From Blautia sp. An81 (GTDB lineage: Bacteria; Bacillota; Clostridia; Lachnospirales; Lachnospiraceae), in assembly GCF_002161285.1 (NCBI RefSeq), contig NZ_NFHH01000031.1:1-42041 (forward strand): 42,041 nt of DNA, read 5' to 3'. Position 1 is the stretch's first letter; each line of letters opens with the position of its first letter. A program made the position numbers and the translations under genes. Shown one piece after another: positions 34,701 through 41,919 of the stretch. The notes beneath the pieces are model-generated. The model saw nothing but the letters and a program-made list of their open reading frames with translations, had not been told where the DNA came from and searched no databases.

Positions 34701-36236
34701 TGGGATGACCCAGATGATGAACGGGAAAAAGAGGTAGAAATCTCCTGTGCAGCTTATCTGAATCGTTTAGCTACAGAAGGAAAAGCTTATACGAGTAGTG
34801 AGACAGATGATCTTACCGATCTTTTCGAGGAAATTGCTGGTGATGTAGCCGAAGGCTTGAGTATTCAGGCAGATGAGATTGTGGATGTCATAGATGCCAG
34901 ATTTGAGCTTACAGAAGAGACAAAAGATGCTCTAAGGACAAAAAATGAGGAACTCAAAAGCAAGAATGATCTTCAGGAAGATTGTATAATCATTGATGAT
35001 GATAATGAGGATGGTACTACCATAATTACTTGGAAAGGTCCTGCAGCTTTAATAGCGTCTAAAGGTGAGGACAATTCTCATGGCTGGGCATATGACTTAA
35101 AGATTAAAGCCAAAGATGATTTCATCGGAGGAAATATGATTCCTACCAACGGGGCTGGATCAGGCATAGACTTGGGAGACAAGGGCAAAGCAGAATTCCC
35201 CAAGCCTACGGTTAATGTAAAACTCTTGAATTTGAAAATGGCGGATTCCGAAAATAAGGTTTTTTTAGGAGATACTATCAATCCAGTGAATACGTCAGAT
35301 ATAGAGGGAATTAGTCAGAAACTCTTAGAAACGTTAAAAATGGATGGAGATAAAACTATTCCTAATTTGAACGTGGATAACTTAAGATGGGGTCCAGTGG
35401 AGGGAGAACCTAATAAGATGACAGCCACTGTAGACTATAGTTATCAGGAAAACCCGAATGACGTTATCGGAACCTTCACCTTTACTTTCGATGCTACAAA
35501 GGGAAACCTAGAAGAACATGTGATAGATAAAGTAGGAGAGAGTATTGAAGAGAACGTTGAAGAGTATGTGATGACCGTGGAGTATACATCAAAAACTGTT
35601 CAGGAACGTCAGAACCAGATTAACGGAGATCTAACGTATAGAGAACCAGTAGGAACTGAGTTGACAGCTAATAATAATGATAGACCTATTACAGTTTCTA
35701 CTGATGGTACGTATGGAATCAAAGTGGTGGCAGGAAAAGTTGAGGTAACGAAACATATTGATCCAACTGAGGTGAAAGGTTATCAGGGAGAACCCATATT
35801 TACCTTTAAATTAACCCGGACTTATGAGGGTAAGACACAGTCCTGGTATGAAAGCGTTAAATTTTCGGAAGAAGATATTAAAGCAGGGACAGGTACCAAG
35901 ACAGTAACCTTTGAAAATCTTCCTAAAGGTACTTATACCGTAGAAGAGGTAAATGGTGGATCCTTACAGTTTAAACAGCATGGCGATGTGGCTTATAGTG
36001 TAAACACAGACGATACATTAAGATGTATAGTCAGAAACGGATTGCTTATTGGTCTAGAAAAGGATGGAGACAGGGACCGTATTGACACCAGAAACGGCTT
36101 GGTAAGCGTTAACAATAAACATTCTGGAAACAGTACAGACACAGACAATGATATTATTGTGAACCGTTTCAAGATAGAAAACGGAAAGGTTGTCATTACT
36201 CCGGATGAGTTAACTGGAACCAATGAAAATGAATAA
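31698..36236 (+). CDS. Large multidomain secreted adhesin: fibro-slime, SpaA-like and VWA domains
   Basis: 1512 residues. A Sec signal peptide (about 1-29, ending TMAADA) is followed by an acidic Glu/Thr/Pro/Gly-rich stalk (about 30-175). Next come a beta-rich domain (about 180-310), a fibro-slime/PA14-like domain with FSGDDDLW at 597-604, and a SpaA-like Cna-B domain (about 688-770: LTKVNSEGIGLPGAEFEL). A VWA domain has an intact metal site DRSGS at 847-851, and a second Cna-B-like domain lies at about 1347-1440. The tail (NRFKIENGKVVITPDEL...) has no LPXTG motif and no membrane span, so it must be held by partners. Base use from about 32.63 kb on looks more AT-rich than in the stalk. ATG 31698 is preceded by AAGGAGAAGAG. 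Likely a ligand-binding tip of a surface structure. Confidence 0.88.
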   Translation: MKIKKSKRLLALILCMALVLGTNTFTMAADASQSQEEIVQDESTSQEGTGTEEVQTQALEETGETVPEPTEEQTEEPGQEETQGQTEGTSGTETEEMITEEPGTEENTPETVPEENGEEVTGETPTDITEPTEGLAESTGSAENTGTENSENLEDMTGDEAAGNVEETQDTNTLEEQEWSQQVGDTLVKVKAPKGTLPEEAVLFVSEITAQEDMDKIEEAVEEKAIEEKFSIENILAYDIKFMVGDTEVQPEGTVQVTVDAPEIASGQEASVLHLKDDTTVEDMNGAVDTEGQVVFDTTHFSTYVIVNEGDEAVTIKIQHLNLDGEKIYSDDDLSLNVGETINNYAKATNWEVDRVVVNEKEISKDEFSMIQVTQDSEIKIYYKPKESEISGQVKFYDYTVKAGQTRSWGEETYYSFNMLGDEPNDREEKLTAGTADQNYENYKYHVYTDGADANAWTGNPGDGEDVKVVHGLLKGVTDGGTGDVEFNYPEPGFFEDSDATQWIRGERRYLRHFYNNYTLNFDQEGDTYTLVSVNDRWGTQVATAGSNFYPLDNVSVDYESANTTGDDGKKHNLYFGMRYDVTFKIGDYIGPLNYNFSGDDDLWVVLDGETVVIDLGGIHNAAEASVDLWDYIVGPDGSPEQLSEAQKNQEHRLTVLYMERGAGKSNCSMNFTLPSAEIVEVSKVPMADFQLTKVNSEGIGLPGAEFELVNRETGTTQTAISNESGNVSFTKLREGTYTLTETKAPNDYILPSSNTWVIKVTAKDDETAEAKMYLSDGETEYTPGENGYQIVNYTQQEEIERNLVYDKWVTDDKQNGREYTIHLTADSLSHTEGTEGQNASIVLVLDRSGSMGESGSMGKLRDAAKAFVDKALELSPNSEIALVSFSTNSSKGEFFTLSQEYESGWGRSQLGAEKIKNSIDDLNAGGSTYLNEALEDAYELISEDAQNSAKYVITFTDGAPGYSGEGGATAEDAYEQAKLIKGIATHYTIAYGNATKDSFDWDDPDDEREKEVEISCAAYLNRLATEGKAYTSSETDDLTDLFEEIAGDVAEGLSIQADEIVDVIDARFELTEETKDALRTKNEELKSKNDLQEDCIIIDDDNEDGTTIITWKGPAALIASKGEDNSHGWAYDLKIKAKDDFIGGNMIPTNGAGSGIDLGDKGKAEFPKPTVNVKLLNLKMADSENKVFLGDTINPVNTSDIEGISQKLLETLKMDGDKTIPNLNVDNLRWGPVEGEPNKMTATVDYSYQENPNDVIGTFTFTFDATKGNLEEHVIDKVGESIEENVEEYVMTVEYTSKTVQERQNQINGDLTYREPVGTELTANNNDRPITVSTDGTYGIKVVAGKVEVTKHIDPTEVKGYQGEPIFTFKLTRTYEGKTQSWYESVKFSEEDIKAGTGTKTVTFENLPKGTYTVEEVNGGSLQFKQHGDVAYSVNTDDTLRCIVRNGLLIGLEKDGDRDRIDTRNGLVSVNNKHSGNSTDTDNDIIVNRFKIENGKVVITPDELTGTNENE

Positions 36237-36250
36237 GGAGGGAGAAGAGA

Positions 36251-36829
36251 ATGAGAAAATTAAAGACAGTATGGAATTCCCATAAGAAAATTTTGCTTGC
36301 AGTCTGCCTCCTTGTTGTAATTGGTGCCGGTGCAACCATTGCTTACTACAGCGCATATACCCAGGCATTAACGAATACCTTTTCCGGCAGTAATATTGAC
36401 ACTGAGATTGAGGAGGAAACAGGGATCAACGGAAAGAAAGCTCCTTCCATAGAGAACACGGGGGCTTCCGAATGTATCGTAAGAATGCGAGTTAACATCT
36501 CACCGGAAAATGCAGGGGTTGTATTAAACTATGATACAACAAATTGGAAAGCTGGCGGAGATGGATTCTACTATTATCAAGGTGTGCTGCCTGTAGATGG
36601 AAAAACCGAGGCTCTATTTACACAGGTTACTCTAAATAACGGAGTTCCTGGCACAGTATCGACGTTAGAGGAATGGACAGCATTTTTAAAGAAATATCCT
36701 GATTTCTCTATAACTCTCTACCAGGAAGCTTCTCCAGCGTCTGTAGATGGTGAATCTGCATTAGTAAATGGAGCATATAACCAGGATGCAGCTATGAAAG
36801 TATGGAATAAATTTAAAGGTACGAACTAA
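36251..36829 (+). CDS. TasA/camelysin-like SipW-dependent secreted protein A
   Basis: 192 residues. The leader KKILLAVCLLVVIGAGATIAYYSAYTQALTNTF is the SipW-dependent type: hydrophobic core, G-A-T-x-A-Y/F, then a short polar segment. The mature part contains the family-typical PSIENTGASECIVRMRVNI strand pair and a long insert (about 95-180). It probably belongs to the fibre subunit superfamily of TasA/CalY. It starts 14 bases after the adhesin and 41 bases before the first signal peptidase, which presumably cleaves it. ATG 36251 follows AAGGAGGGAG. It is the most divergent of the four paralogues in this locus. Confidence 0.85.
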   Translation: MRKLKTVWNSHKKILLAVCLLVVIGAGATIAYYSAYTQALTNTFSGSNIDTEIEEETGINGKKAPSIENTGASECIVRMRVNISPENAGVVLNYDTTNWKAGGDGFYYYQGVLPVDGKTEALFTQVTLNNGVPGTVSTLEEWTAFLKKYPDFSITLYQEASPASVDGESALVNGAYNQDAAMKVWNKFKGTN

Positions 36830-36870
36830 GTTCTTGGCATACAGGATGGGGCAGAAGGGAGAAGAACCAT

Positions 36871-37365
36871 ATGTTTCGGAAAATCTGTAATTTTCTTCTG
36901 GGAGTTCTGATAATCGGATTACTGGTAATTGCGGGATTACTGCTTGTGCCGAGGCTGCTGGGTATGCAAAGCCTGGCAGTCCTCAGCGGCAGTATGGAGC
37001 CAGAGATTTCTGTGGGTTCCATTGTATATGCAGAACCGGTGGATCCCGAGTCACTGGAAGTGGGAGATGTTATCACATATCAGTTGGGAGAAGACACCAG
37101 AGTGACCCATAGGATTACAGAAATCAACGAGGAAGAACAGACATTTACAACCAAAGGTGATGCAAACGACAACGTAGACGGCTCACCGGTTCCCTACTCC
37201 AATGTAGTGGGGCAAGTAAAATATCATGTGCCGTATCTTGGATACATCAGCATATATATCAAGACTCCTTTGGGTATAGCAGTGGGATGCGGTATTTTAA
37301 TTGTTATCATACTTCTTAACTTCCTGCCGGATATTTTCAGCAGTGAGGAAGAAAAAAAGAAATAA
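36871..37365 (+). CDS. sipW: SipW-type signal peptidase I, copy 1
   Basis: 164 residues with one N-terminal and one C-terminal membrane span. The catalytic Ser41 is in LSGSMEPEISVGS. The general base is His80 in VTHRI instead of the Lys of ordinary bacterial enzymes, which marks the ER-type/SipW branch. KGDANDNVD is the third conserved box. Such enzymes process TasA-like proteins. Here it sits between TasA-like genes A and B. ATG 36871 is preceded by AAGGGAGAAG. Confidence 0.93.
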   Translation: MFRKICNFLLGVLIIGLLVIAGLLLVPRLLGMQSLAVLSGSMEPEISVGSIVYAEPVDPESLEVGDVITYQLGEDTRVTHRITEINEEEQTFTTKGDANDNVDGSPVPYSNVVGQVKYHVPYLGYISIYIKTPLGIAVGCGILIVIILLNFLPDIFSSEEEKKK

Positions 37366-37413
37366 TTGGCCGAAAGGCCATTTATAAAAAATAAAAGCAA
37401 GGAGAATAAGGTT

Positions 37414-38097
37414 ATGAAAAACAAAAAAGTATTAAGCATGGTTGCAGCATTAGGTTTAGTTGCAGTTGTAGGAATTGGCGGTACTCTGGCATACTTCAAC
37501 GACAGTACAAATGAATTGACAAACACCTTTACTATGGCACAACAGGGAATTGAAATGGAATTATGGGAGTCAGGTGTTAAAACCGATGGAAATGGAGGAT
37601 ATGACCAGGATCTTGATGCAGCTAAAGTGGTAGCAGGTGAAGATGGTGCTGGAAATCAGTATAAAGATCTTCAGCCAGGAGCTGATGTGTATAAAGACCC
37701 AACTATTACAATCAAAGCTAATTCTGTAGACTGTTATGTATATGCAAGCATTAAGACATATAATAATGCAAAAAATACAATTACTGCTATAAGTGATTCA
37801 TGGAAAGCACTAGACGGAATAGAAACAGCCGGAAGTGACGCTGATGGAGCATATACAATTAAATATTATGTATATTGGGATAAAACGGCAAATACTCCCC
37901 AAGTGGTAAGAAAGAGTGATGATCCTCAGGATTTGATCGCTTTGTTTAAAAATGTTGATATTGCAACCGATTTGACAGATGCAACTAAGGAGTTAAGTGA
38001 TATTGTTGTCAAATCTTCAGCCGTACAGGCTTCTAACATTGAGATTGCTGATGCTCAGGCAGAAGGCCTTAAATTATTAGGTTATGTGGCACAGTAA
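37414..38097 (+). CDS. TasA/camelysin-like SipW-dependent secreted protein B
   Basis: 227 residues. The SipW-dependent leader reads LSMVAALGLVAVVGIGGTLAYFNDSTNELTNTFTMA, with the GTLAYF hallmark. The mature part has KDPTITIKANSVDCYVYASIKT, also found in protein C, and a Tyr/Asp-rich later section. The role is presumably a fibre or matrix subunit. ATG 37414 is chosen over an upstream alternative because AAGGAGAATAAGG lies just ahead. Codon use is AT-leaning and simple (many GCA, GAT, AAA), suggesting high expression. Confidence 0.88.
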   Translation: MKNKKVLSMVAALGLVAVVGIGGTLAYFNDSTNELTNTFTMAQQGIEMELWESGVKTDGNGGYDQDLDAAKVVAGEDGAGNQYKDLQPGADVYKDPTITIKANSVDCYVYASIKTYNNAKNTITAISDSWKALDGIETAGSDADGAYTIKYYVYWDKTANTPQVVRKSDDPQDLIALFKNVDIATDLTDATKELSDIVVKSSAVQASNIEIADAQAEGLKLLGYVAQ

Positions 38098-38136
38098 ACT
38101 AAAAATAAGTTGTATTTTTAAGAGGAGAATAAAGTT

Positions 38137-38739
38137 ATGAGAAATAAAAGAATTATCGCATTAGCAGGTACTGTAGCATTAGTAGGTGTTGTAGGAGTTG
38201 GAGCAACACTGGCTTACTTCACAGATACAGATAACACATTAAACACTGTAACAATGGGGCATGTGGATATTGACTTAGACGAGCCCATTTTCAGTGCAGA
38301 AAATGAAAACAATACAATCGAGAATGTAACACCAAACCAGACCATTACAAAAGACCCAACTATTACAGTAAAAGCTGATTCCGAAAGCTGCTATTTAAGA
38401 GCTAAAGTTCAGATTAACGGCTTAGAGCCTAACTGGGATGCTGAGTTATTAGAAGGAATCAATATTGATGATTCTCTTTGGGTATTAAGTGATGATGGAT
38501 ATTATTACTACCAGTACGCTGTAGGAAAAGCAGGCGTAGATCAGAAATTTAAACTTTTTGATACAGTGACTATTCCTGAAGAATGGGGAAATGAAATGAC
38601 CGATAAAACTTTTACAATCGGTATTACCGCAGAAGCTATCCAGGCAGATAACTTTACACCAGAAGAAGCAAATGGTGTAATCACAGGATGGGTTAATTCT
38701 GAAGGAGAAGATATCACTGCCGAGACATACAATGAATAA
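38137..38739 (+). CDS. TasA/camelysin-like SipW-dependent secreted protein C
   Basis: 200 residues. The leader has GVVGVGATLAYFTDTDNTLNTVTMG, the textbook SipW-dependent pattern. KDPTITVKADSESCYLRAKVQI is homologous to the same segment of protein B. It ends in an acidic tail. AAGAGGAG (38120-38127) precedes ATG 38137. B and C are recognisable paralogues over the leader and the PTITxKA segment. It lies 36 bases before the second signal peptidase. Confidence 0.88.
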   Translation: MRNKRIIALAGTVALVGVVGVGATLAYFTDTDNTLNTVTMGHVDIDLDEPIFSAENENNTIENVTPNQTITKDPTITVKADSESCYLRAKVQINGLEPNWDAELLEGINIDDSLWVLSDDGYYYYQYAVGKAGVDQKFKLFDTVTIPEEWGNEMTDKTFTIGITAEAIQADNFTPEEANGVITGWVNSEGEDITAETYNE

Positions 38740-38775
38740 GTAATAAAACTGTGATACCAGGGAGGAACCGTACAT

Positions 38776-39273
38776 ATGCTGTCAAAAATTTTAAATCTTA
38801 TGGGAATTCTTTTGATGGCAGCGGTCATTCTGGTGGCCTTACCCCTTACTGTGCCTAAGCTGTTGGGATTCCAGATTTACGGAATCCTGACAGAGAGCAT
38901 GGAGCCTGAGTTTTCAAAGGGTTGTGTAGTCTATGTTAAGCCTGCCAGCCCGGAAGAGATTCAGGTTGGGGATGTAATAACATATCGTATGGGTTCAGGT
39001 ACAGATGTGACCACGACCCATAGAGTAACAGAAATTGACACTGAAAAACAGCAGTTTATCACCAAAGGAGATGCCAACACCTCAGCAGATATAGAACCAA
39101 TACGGTTTTCTCAGCTTGAGGGAAGGGTAGTAGGTATGCTTCCCTGGCTTGGCAGATTTTCCCAAATCCTTCGTACAGGAATTGGAACCACAGCTTGTAT
39201 AGCGGTGTTCCTTCTGGCTTTTATACTGTGGAAGGCAGCGGAAAAGATAAAGTTAAAGGAGAGTAGAAAGTGA
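38776..39273 (+). CDS. sipW: SipW-type signal peptidase I, copy 2
   Basis: 165 residues, clearly homologous to copy 1. Ser41 is in LTESMEPEFSKG, His82 in TTHRVTEI, and the KGDANTSAD box follows; the family has one span at each end. The two copies differ throughout, so this is old duplication or separate acquisition rather than recent copying. The gene overlaps the next TasA-like gene by four bases (GTGA). GGGAGG (38760-38765) precedes ATG 38776. Confidence 0.93.
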   Translation: MLSKILNLMGILLMAAVILVALPLTVPKLLGFQIYGILTESMEPEFSKGCVVYVKPASPEEIQVGDVITYRMGSGTDVTTTHRVTEIDTEKQQFITKGDANTSADIEPIRFSQLEGRVVGMLPWLGRFSQILRTGIGTTACIAVFLLAFILWKAAEKIKLKESRK

Positions 39274-39899
39274 AGAAGAAATATATGCTTATGGGCGTGG
39301 CAGCCGCTCTCATTACAACAACAATCATAGGTGGTTCTTTAGCAGCTATTCAGGTAAATGGAGAAGATGTTCGGCAGGATATCAATACCAGATCGTTAAA
39401 CATTGAACTGACAGGCAGCGGAGCTGTGGAAGGTAATCTTTATCTGGAAAATGCCATGCCCGGTGGTGTGATTGACAAGGATATCAAGATTGAAAATACA
39501 GCGGATACTCCGCTTTACGCCCGGGTAACGATCCGGAAGTACTGGGGTGACTATGGGGCAGACAGCAGTGAACTGACCAAAGACTACAGTAAGGATACTG
39601 ATAAGATTTCTTTGGAAGTCAATGGAGAATGGCTGGAAGATGAGAATGCCAGAGATGGTGGTGAGACTTCCGTATATTATTACCGCAATCCCATTGAACC
39701 TGGAACGGAACCTGTGGATATCCTGAAATCTTTGAAGATTGAAGCCGATCTTGATAACTCGTATGCAGATAAAGGAATCGGTCTGGAAGTTGAAGTAGAC
39801 GCAGTGCAGACTTATGCCGCGGAAGATGCTATGCTTTCAGAATGGGGTATCGGGGCAGATATAGATGAAAACGGCACGATTATTGCCATTGAAGAATAA
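39270..39899 (+). CDS. TasA/camelysin-like secreted protein D
   Basis: 209 residues. Its leader (MGVAAALITTTIIGGSLAAIQVNGEDVR) is shorter and lacks the LAYF hallmark. The mature segment DKDIKIENTADTPLYARVTIRKYW matches the PTITxKAxxxCYxR segment of B and C, without the Cys. GTG 39270 overlaps the preceding signal peptidase stop, so it is translationally coupled to copy 2 and is its likely substrate. A predicted acidic C-terminus ends in AIEE. Confidence 0.82.
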   Translation: MKKKYMLMGVAAALITTTIIGGSLAAIQVNGEDVRQDINTRSLNIELTGSGAVEGNLYLENAMPGGVIDKDIKIENTADTPLYARVTIRKYWGDYGADSSELTKDYSKDTDKISLEVNGEWLEDENARDGGETSVYYYRNPIEPGTEPVDILKSLKIEADLDNSYADKGIGLEVEVDAVQTYAAEDAMLSEWGIGADIDENGTIIAIEE

Positions 39900-39924
39900 C
39901 CGTATCAGAAAAGAGGAGGACAGC

Positions 39925-40704
39925 ATGAAAAAGTTAAGAACATTTATCATAATAACTGCGTTGCTGCTGCTGAGTATGAATACGGTTGTTTTTGCAGCAG
40001 GAACACTTAATGTCTCCTTCAATGGAGAGGCGATACAGTATCAGGGAATGGAAAATTTCGCAGAAAACTTTTCCGATATGTATCCGGGAGAGAGCCGTAC
40101 CCAGGAAATAGTCATTCAGAATAATGATGACAGGGATGTGGAGTTTTACCTTCAGCCTTCAGTGCTCCAGTCTTTTGAAGAGACAGTTAATGCCAGCGGG
40201 GCTGCTTATAATATTTCCCTGAAGCTCCATACAAAGGATGATACATACACCCTTTTCGGAGGAACTGAGGAAGATAACAGCGCCAGGATCGGCGGAGATG
40301 AGGTAGGTCTCGGCAATCTGAATGAGGCCATTGACGGCTGGATTTTCCTTACAACCCTTCAGCCTCAGGAAACAGCTTCCTTAGAAATGATGGTTGCTTT
40401 GGACGGAGAGTCCAACACCAATGATTATCAGAATGCATTAGGAACCTTTCAGTTTGAATTCGGAGTAGATTTTCCATCACCGGCGCCTCAGGCAGAACCA
40501 GAGATCATTCCCCAGTATGTGAAGGGTGACCCAGAATATGTTACCAGGACTGTGAAAGGTGATGATGTAGTCACTCGTGTTGTAAGAAGAGTAAAGACAG
40601 GCGATACAGCTCCGATCTTAGCTCTTTCAGCAGCAGGAATTGCAGCATTGGGAATCATTATTGTAGTTGGAAAGAAGAAAAGCAGAAAGGCGGATGACCT
40701 ATGA
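39925..40704 (+). CDS. Secreted protein E with degenerate sorting signal (KTGD) and C-terminal span
   Basis: 259 residues. A conventional Sec signal peptide ends at VVFAAG (about residues 20-26). The mature part (NVSFNGEAIQYQGMENFAENFSDMYPGESRTQEIVIQNNDD) again looks like a TasA/CalY-related beta domain. The C-terminus has KTGDTAP at 224-230, a hydrophobic span and a basic tail (GKKKSRK). That is the layout of a sortase signal, but the LP of LPxTG is replaced (RRVKTGD). It may be a membrane-held or sortase-anchored terminal subunit. ATG 39925 follows AAGAGGAGGA; the gene overlaps the next by four bases. Confidence 0.83.
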   Translation: MKKLRTFIIITALLLLSMNTVVFAAGTLNVSFNGEAIQYQGMENFAENFSDMYPGESRTQEIVIQNNDDRDVEFYLQPSVLQSFEETVNASGAAYNISLKLHTKDDTYTLFGGTEEDNSARIGGDEVGLGNLNEAIDGWIFLTTLQPQETASLEMMVALDGESNTNDYQNALGTFQFEFGVDFPSPAPQAEPEIIPQYVKGDPEYVTRTVKGDDVVTRVVRRVKTGDTAPILALSAAGIAALGIIIVVGKKKSRKADDL

Positions 40705-41849
40705 AAAACAACAAATTCGTATGGGGCAGCAAAGCAGCAGCCTGTTTTGCCATATCTGCATTTCTTGCAGCAGCGCCTCTGGAGATTTATGCTGCAGAGC
40801 AGCAAACATATAATATTACTTTCAGCCCGGGAAAAGTTGGAGAGTTTACAGCAGATTTCATTGCGGAATGTGAAGCAGCCGGAGGCTCTGTCAGCGAAAG
40901 AACAGGAAGTGTAAAACTGAAAGTCCCGGCAGGGTCCTCAGTACAGCTTCCAAATCCCGCTGATGTCCAGATAAAAGAGGAGTATCAGGGCAGATATGTT
41001 GTAAACACAGACGATTCTTTCCTGACAGGCGAAAGCATCACAGCCGATCAGAGTGAGTCATATGTAGTAGATTATGCAGCGTTAGTAGAAGGCGTTACAT
41101 ATCGTATAGAATTTATTGATGCCGAAAGTGGAGAAGAAGTTGCAGCCCCGATCACTGCCCAGGGAAATGTTGATCAGGTAGTTCCCTATGTGGCAGAGAC
41201 AATTGATGGCTATACTCTTTCCGGTGACAGTTCTCAGACAATGACCCTGACCAGCGGAGAGAACACCATGACCTTTACTTATACGAGAAATGTAGAGGAG
41301 GTACCGCCTCAGACACAGATTATTGAGACACCGGGTGATACGATCACACGGACGGAAACAGTACCGGGAGATAATGTAACAATTACAGAGTATCAGGGAG
41401 TTGGAACAGCAACAGGCGGTACAGGAACTGGAACTGCAGGAACAACCACTGGAACTGGTACTGCCGGACAGACAACAGCAGGTACTGGAACAGCAGCCGG
41501 AGCCGGAGATAATACAACCGGAACAGGTACTGCAGCGCAGCCGGGTGCGGATCAGAATGGAACCGCTGCAGATGACGGAACTGGCACACAGACAGACGAA
41601 GGCACTACTGTAATCGGAGACGAGGAAGTGCCGTTAGGACAGACAGATCTGGATGAACAGGATGAAAACCAGGATACCGAGCAAGGAACCACGGAGATAG
41701 AGGATGAAGATGTGCCTCAGGGAGATATTAATGTAGATGAAGGCAGCCAGGATAAAGGCATGAATCCTGCTCCCCTTGTTGCAGCAGGTGTTGTAGTAGT
41801 CGTTGCAGCAGCCGGTGCGATCTATTATTTCATTAGACGCAGAAAATAA
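40701..41849 (+). CDS. Secreted protein F: MucBP-like domain, Thr/Gly-rich stalk, C-terminal anchor
   Basis: 382 residues. A signal peptide ends near AAPLEIYAA (about residue 31). Residues of about 35-130 form a domain I cannot name. Residues of about 130-195 (YRIEFIDAESGEEV...TMTFTYT) resemble MucBP/MBG-type mucin-binding repeats. A low-complexity Gly/Thr/Ala stalk (about 232-300) is followed by an acidic region holding two copies of a similar motif (GDEEVPLG and EDEDVPQG). The end is a membrane span (LVAAGVVVVVAAAGAIYYF) and RRRK, without LPXTG. The last gene of the operon. ATG 40701 overlaps the stop of gene E (ATGA). Confidence 0.83.
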   Translation: MKNNKFVWGSKAAACFAISAFLAAAPLEIYAAEQQTYNITFSPGKVGEFTADFIAECEAAGGSVSERTGSVKLKVPAGSSVQLPNPADVQIKEEYQGRYVVNTDDSFLTGESITADQSESYVVDYAALVEGVTYRIEFIDAESGEEVAAPITAQGNVDQVVPYVAETIDGYTLSGDSSQTMTLTSGENTMTFTYTRNVEEVPPQTQIIETPGDTITRTETVPGDNVTITEYQGVGTATGGTGTGTAGTTTGTGTAGQTTAGTGTAAGAGDNTTGTGTAAQPGADQNGTAADDGTGTQTDEGTTVIGDEEVPLGQTDLDEQDENQDTEQGTTEIEDEDVPQGDINVDEGSQDKGMNPAPLVAAGVVVVVAAAGAIYYFIRRRK

Positions 41850-41872
41850 TCAACTGCAATGAAAAAGTAATT

Positions 41873-41919
41873 AAGCCGTTAAAACGATGTACGAGAAGTA
41901 CTGGTTTTAACGGCTTTTT
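41873..41919 (+). terminator. Intrinsic terminator of the surface operon
   Basis: AAGCCGTTAAAAC (41873-41885) pairs with GTTTTAACGGCTT (41904-41916), and an inner GTAC/GTAC pair shortens the loop. A run of Ts follows. No later gene is visible in the remaining 120 bases, only AT-rich sequence with an isolated TATAAT-like box (41982-41987). Confidence 0.93.

Noticed and set aside
41400-41610. Repetitive GGAACTGG-type DNA as a CRISPR or tandem repeat array
   Set aside because: The repeats are degenerate and in frame, encoding the Gly/Thr/Ala stalk of protein F. There are no spacers.
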